From Eubacteriales bacterium (GTDB lineage Bacteria > Bacillota_A > Clostridia > Christensenellales > Aristaeellaceae), in contig JAUMYC010000071.1 of the NCBI GenBank assembly GCA_030528845.1, forward strand, positions 1 to 10,743: a stretch of DNA of 10,743 nt. Direction: 5' to 3'. The notes below the pieces were generated by a model, which was not told the origin of the DNA, searched no databases, and worked only from the letters and a program-made list of their open reading frames with translations. This document shows positions 7,549 through 10,743 of this stretch, piece after piece (the first letter of the stretch is position 1; each line of letters begins with the position of its first letter). The translations under genes and the position numbers were made by a program.

Positions 7549-7558
7549 CGTCTGTCAA
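7530..7558 (-). promoter_or_regulatory. Promoter of the argCJBD operon
   Basis: On the minus strand, TTGACA (7558-7553), exactly 17 bases, TATAAT (7535-7530): a perfect sigma-A consensus. Transcription should start near 7523, giving a leader of about 74 bases before argC. Such a strong promoter fits control by repression through the overlapping ARG boxes. Confidence 0.88.
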
Positions 7559-7653
7559 CCGCTCCCATGCTAAGATTGGCGTTATTTGCGCGCGAAAACA
7601 GAGCAAACGGGGAAAGGCACAAAGAATTAGCATCCAAACACCGGTGAATCACG
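7559..7653. other. Central part of the argC-glnN divergent region
   Basis: The full gap between the two start codons is 328 bases (7450-7777). Between the two -35 boxes I see no gene. There is one 8-base palindrome, CACCGGTG (7639-7646), seven bases upstream of the glnN -35, which could bind a regulator. I found no GlnR/TnrA-type TGTNA-N7-TNACA site. Confidence 0.4.
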
Positions 7654-7683
7654 TTGACAGGCCCCGCGGGCCGCGGCTATAAT
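7654..7683 (+). promoter_or_regulatory. Promoter of glnN
   Basis: TTGACA (7654-7659), 18 bases, TATAAT (7678-7683). The spacer is unusually GC-rich and palindromic (CCCGCGGG, then CCGCGG), which may weaken melting or hold an operator. The leader to the ATG at 7778 is about 88 bases. It holds the palindrome TATGCATA (7714-7721) but no hairpin with a T tail that would mark an attenuator. Confidence 0.8.
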
Positions 7684-7777
7684 CCTGTTATCGGGCTGCA
7701 AATATCGCAAGGCTATGCATAAAAGCGCCGCGCTGCCGCAGGGATATGCGCGAAAACGAAAGGGGAAAAAACGAAAA

Positions 7778-9859
7778 ATGGCAAAGCTGCCGGAAACGTT
7801 TGGATCCATGGTCTTTAATTGGGACGTGATGAAGCAGAGGCTCAAGCCGAAGGTGTACGACAGGCTCAAGGCCACGCTGGCCGAGGGCGGCGCGATGGGC
7901 CGCGACATGGCGGACGAAGTGGCCGACGCGATGAAGGATTGGGCCGTGGAGCACGGCGCGACCCACTATACCCACTGGTTCCAGCCCATGACGGGCGTGA
8001 CTGCGGAAAAGCACGAGGCCTTTCTCGCGCCCTCCCGCAGCGGCGTTATTCTGGAATTTTCCGGCAAAGAGCTGATCAAGGGCGAGCCGGACGCTTCTTC
8101 CTTCCCCTCCGGCGGCCTGCGCGCCACCTTCGAAGCGCGCGGCTATACGGCGTGGGATCCCACCAGCTACGCCTTTATCAAGGACAACACCCTTTGCATC
8201 CCCACGGCGTTCTGCTCCTACACGGGCGAGGCGCTGGATAAGAAGACGCCGCTTCTGCGCTCCATGGAGGCGCTCAGCCAGCAGGCTATCCGCATCATGA
8301 AGCTCTTCGGGCGCGACGTCAAGCGCGTGGATACCACCATCGGCGCGGAGCAGGAGTATTTTCTGGTGGACCGCAGCATGTTTGACCGGCGGCCCGACCT
8401 GAAATACACCGGCCGCACGCTCGTGGGCGCACGCCCGCCCAAGGGGCAGGAGATGGACGACCATTATTTCGGCGCGCTCAAGCCGCGCGTCTCGGCCTAT
8501 ATGAGAGAATTGGACGACGAGCTCTGGAAGCTGGGCGTGCTGGCCAAGACCGAGCACAACGAGACTGCCCCCGCGCAGCATGAGCTCGCGCCCATCTTCA
8601 CCACGGCGAACATCGCCACCGACCACAACCAGCTGACCATGGAGCTGATGAAGCGCATCGCCGTGAACCACAACATGGCCTGCCTGCTGCATGAAAAGCC
8701 CTTCGCCGGCGTGAACGGCTCCGGCAAGCATAACAACTGGTCCATGACCACGGACACGGGCGTGAACCTGCTCGACCCGGGCGAGACCCCCAGCGAAAAC
8801 GCGCAGTTCCTGCTCTTCCTCGTGGCGGTCATCGCTGCGGTGGACAAGCATCAGGACCTGCTGCGCATCTCTGTCGCCTCCGCCGGCAACGACCATCGCC
8901 TCGGCGCGCAGGAAGCGCCGCCGGCCATCGTTTCCATCTCTCTGGGCGAGGAGCTGACGGGCGTTCTGGAGGCTATCGAGAGCGATCTGGAATACGACCG
9001 GGTCATGCGCAGCGAGCTCAACATCGGCGTGGACGTGCTGCCCCGCCTGCCCAAGGACACCACCGACCGCAACCGCACCTCGCCCTTCGCCTTCACCGGC
9101 AACAAGTTCGAGCTGCGCATGCTCGGCTCGTCCTTCTCCATCGCCGGCCCGAACATCGTGCTCAACACCATCGTGGCCGACGAACTGCGCCTCTTTGCGG
9201 ACGAACTGGAAAACGCGCGCAACTTCACCGGCGCGCTCAACATCCTCATCCGCGATACCATCCGCAGGCACAAGCGCATCCTCTACGGCGGCAACAATTA
9301 CACCGACGAATGGAAGCGCGAGGCGCACGCGCGCGGCCTACTGGACTGGCCGACCACCATCGACGCGGTCACGCATTTCTGCGACGCGAAGAACCTCGAG
9401 CTCTTTGCGCGCAACGGCGTGTTCACGGAAAACGAGATGCGCTCGCGTCAGGAGATCTATGTGGAAAACTACGTCAAGACCGTGCGCATCGAGGCGCTGA
9501 CCATGCGCGAGATGATCGGGCGCGATCTTCTGCCCGCCGTGATCGCCTATTCCGGCGAAGTCGCGCAGGGCGCGCAGGCCAAGGCCGCGCTGGGCGTGGA
9601 GCCCGCAGCGGAGAAGAAGCTGGTGGCGCGCCTTTGCGAGGGAGCGCAGCGCATCCAGACCGGCCTCGAGCGGCTCAACGCCGCCATCGCGCGCGTGGAT
9701 TCCTGCCCGGTGCAGGTGGAATCCGCCGTCGCCTGCAGAGATCTGGTCTGCCCGGCGATGGAGGACCTGCGCGCGGACGTCGACGCCATGGAGCTGATCG
9801 TCGCGGCGGACAAATGGCCCTATCCCACTTACGGCGAGATGCTCTTCTCCGTGCGCTGA
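7778..9859 (+). CDS. glnN: Glutamine synthetase, type III
   Basis: A 693-residue GSIII that makes glutamine from glutamate, ammonia and ATP in the cytosol. The size (about 700) separates it from GSI (about 450). Seen in order: the GSIII-specific N-terminal part with [15 protein letters not shown] (8-22), [12 protein letters not shown] (62-73) and [20 protein letters not shown] (93-112); the catalytic core with metal-site [10 protein letters not shown] (189-198), [11 protein letters not shown] (260-270), [13 protein letters not shown] (311-323) and [16 protein letters not shown] (432-447); and a helical C-terminal region ending [11 protein letters not shown]. The start at 7778 has AAAGGGG 12 bases upstream. 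An in-frame ATG at 7715 would add 21 mostly basic residues without a usable ribosome site. GSIII enzymes are not controlled by adenylylation, and no adenylylation motif is expected. A small hydrolase follows by 32 bases. Confidence 0.97.
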   Translation: MAKLPETFGSMVFNWDVMKQRLKPKVYDRLKATLAEGGAMGRDMADEVADAMKDWAVEHGATHYTHWFQPMTGVTAEKHEAFLAPSRSGVILEFSGKELIKGEPDASSFPSGGLRATFEARGYTAWDPTSYAFIKDNTLCIPTAFCSYTGEALDKKTPLLRSMEALSQQAIRIMKLFGRDVKRVDTTIGAEQEYFLVDRSMFDRRPDLKYTGRTLVGARPPKGQEMDDHYFGALKPRVSAYMRELDDELWKLGVLAKTEHNETAPAQHELAPIFTTANIATDHNQLTMELMKRIAVNHNMACLLHEKPFAGVNGSGKHNNWSMTTDTGVNLLDPGETPSENAQFLLFLVAVIAAVDKHQDLLRISVASAGNDHRLGAQEAPPAIVSISLGEELTGVLEAIESDLEYDRVMRSELNIGVDVLPRLPKDTTDRNRTSPFAFTGNKFELRMLGSSFSIAGPNIVLNTIVADELRLFADELENARNFTGALNILIRDTIRRHKRILYGGNNYTDEWKREAHARGLLDWPTTIDAVTHFCDAKNLELFARNGVFTENEMRSRQEIYVENYVKTVRIEALTMREMIGRDLLPAVIAYSGEVAQGAQAKAALGVEPAAEKKLVARLCEGAQRIQTGLERLNAAIARVDSCPVQVESAVACRDLVCPAMEDLRADVDAMELIVAADKWPYPTYGEMLFSVR

Positions 9860-9891
9860 GGCACGGCTGATTTCGGAAAGGGAGGGTTCCT

Positions 9892-10518
9892 ATGGCGATC
9901 AGGGTATTGTTTCAGGGAGATTCCATCACGGACGTGGGCAGGAGCAGAGAGGTAGAGAGGATGTCCGGCTCCGGCTATCCCACGTTGGTCGCCGCGCGGC
10001 TGGGCTACGAAGCGCCGGGCGAATATGAATGCCTGAACCGGGGCATCAGCGGCAACCGCGTGGTGGACCTGTACGCGCGCTGGCGCATCGACGCGCTGAA
10101 CCTGCGCCCGGATATCATCACCATCCTCATCGGCGTGAACGACGTCTGGCATGACGTCGACGAGCGCTGGAACGGCGTGGAGGCCGGGCGCTTTGAACAG
10201 GTGTACGACATGCTTTTGCAGTACACGCACGAAAAAGCGCCGGACACGCGCGTGATCGTGCTGGAGCCGTTCGTGCTGCATGGCACGGCGACGGACCCGC
10301 ATTGGGAGTATTTTGCCGCAGAGGTGCCCCTGCGCGCGCAGGCGGCAAGGCGCGTGGCCGAAAAGCACGGCTGCACGTTCGTTCCGCTGCAGGCGGATCT
10401 GGACGCGGCGTGCGAAAAAGCGCCGCCGGCGCACTGGCTGATCGACGGCGTGCATCCCACCGCAGCCGGACACGAGCTGATCGCGCGCAAGCTGTACGCG
10501 GCCATTCGAGGTGAATAA
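9892..10518 (+). CDS. SGNH/GDSL-family hydrolase
   Basis: A 208-residue esterase-like protein of the SGNH fold. The four blocks are present: nucleophile S11 in FQGDSIT (7-13), G54 in NRGISGNR (49-56), N83 in IGVNDVWHD (80-88), and the D185/H188 pair in DGVHPTAAGH (185-194). There is no signal peptide or membrane segment, so it should act in the cytosol. Relatives hydrolyse acyl or acetyl esters of lipids or sugars; the substrate is unknown. GGGAGG stands six bases before the ATG. It follows glnN by 32 bases without a terminator between them, so it is probably co-transcribed, although a functional link with nitrogen metabolism is not obvious. Confidence 0.9.
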   Translation: MAIRVLFQGDSITDVGRSREVERMSGSGYPTLVAARLGYEAPGEYECLNRGISGNRVVDLYARWRIDALNLRPDIITILIGVNDVWHDVDERWNGVEAGRFEQVYDMLLQYTHEKAPDTRVIVLEPFVLHGTATDPHWEYFAAEVPLRAQAARRVAEKHGCTFVPLQADLDAACEKAPPAHWLIDGVHPTAAGHELIARKLYAAIRGE

Positions 10519-10523
10519 AGTTT

Positions 10524-10571
10524 TTCGGGGGAGACCTTTTTCTTTGGGAAAAGAATAAGGTCTCCCCCGAA
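10524..10571. repeat. Long perfect hairpin after the SGNH gene
   Basis: TTCGGGGGAGACCTT (10524-10538) pairs perfectly over 15 bp with AAGGTCTCCCCCGAA (10557-10571) around an 18-base loop that itself holds TTTTC and GAAAA. It begins five bases after the stop codon. The following bases are ACCCCTCTAAAAAG, without a T run, so it is not a classic terminator on either strand. It looks like a dispersed intergenic repeat that may still act as an mRNA 3' stabiliser or an atypical terminator. Confidence 0.75.
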
Positions 10572-10614
10572 CCCCTCTAAAAAGAATGTCGATTCAAGCT
10601 CTGCGTTCCACTTT

Positions 10615-10641
10615 GTAGGGGTGGCCTTTGCCCTCGCCCGG
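10615..10641 (-). repeat. Degenerate inverted third copy of the GGGCGACC repeat
   Basis: GTAGGGGTGGCCTTTGCCC followed by TCGCCC matches the reverse complement of the copy at 5093-5119 with five differences. The stem is eroded, so it looks like an older copy. Its presence 5.5 kb away supports a dispersed repeat family rather than an arg-specific element. Confidence 0.55.
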
Positions 10642-10646
10642 CCCGA

Positions 10647-10721
10647 ATGCATTATCTCGAAAAAACGACGGGCATTGCGCGGGATCTCGAAAAGGGCGGC
10701 TTTCTGTTTGCGGAAGAATGA
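10647..10721 (+). other. Possible gene relic at the window end
   Basis: An open stretch starting at ATG 10647 and ending at TGA 10719-10721 would encode 24 residues, MHYLEKTTGIARDLEKGGFL and four more. Composition is coding-like, but there is no ribosome binding site and the frame is open further upstream into repeat sequence. ATCTCGAAAA occurs twice, 30 bases apart (10654, 10684), in the same frame. It may be a broken gene or chance. I see no other feature in 10572-10743. Confidence 0.2.
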
Positions 10722-10743
10722 TTTTGGGTTGCGGAAAAGCTGT

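Overview
The window looks like a chromosomal piece of a GC-rich Clostridia-type Firmicute, probably an uncultivated gut lineage. The signs are strong AAAGGAGG-like ribosome binding sites, near-consensus sigma-A promoters, U-tailed hairpin terminators, a type III glutamine synthetase (GlnN), the argC-J-B-D gene order with a short type-2 ArgC, and small palindromic repeats between genes. The taxonomy is inference from these features.

Layout. Bases 1-181 are visibly AT-richer and carry no confident gene. They abut a 45-base 3' half of a tRNA-Arg(CCT) (182-226) that has lost its 5' half, which is the usual signature of the end of an element integrated into a tRNA gene. The tRNA terminator follows at 231-265. 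Then come a minus-strand aldo/keto reductase of the YghZ/Gpr type (358-1347) and a divergent MATE-family multidrug exporter (1540-2886). Each has its own recognisable promoter. A strong two-way terminator (2906-2950) separates the exporter from the arginine operon.

The centre is the arginine operon, read right to left: argC (7449-6523), argJ (6492-5278), argB (4991-4122), argD (4118-2952). Together these four enzymes run the cyclic acetyl pathway from N-acetylglutamate to ornithine: ArgB phosphorylates it, ArgC reduces it, ArgD transaminates it, and ArgJ moves the acetyl group back to glutamate. No argA is present, and later arginine genes are not in the window. ArgB has the N-terminal helix typical of arginine-inhibited kinases. 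The operon promoter is a perfect TTGACA-N17-TATAAT, covered and followed by a phased set of ARG-box-like sites, so ArgR/AhrC repression is likely. A 286-base non-coding island rich in palindromic repeats lies between argJ and argB.

The divergent side of the 328-base argC upstream region drives glnN (7778-9859, TTGACA-N18-TATAAT) and then a small cytoplasmic SGNH/GDSL hydrolase (9892-10518). Arginine synthesis and ammonia assimilation therefore start back to back from one intergenic region. The last 225 bases hold a 15-bp perfect hairpin, a third, degenerate copy of the repeat from the arg island and a possible gene relic.

I see no new multi-gene defence or biosynthetic system. The points most worth following are the tRNA-borne integration boundary, the ARG-box array and the repeat island inside the operon.
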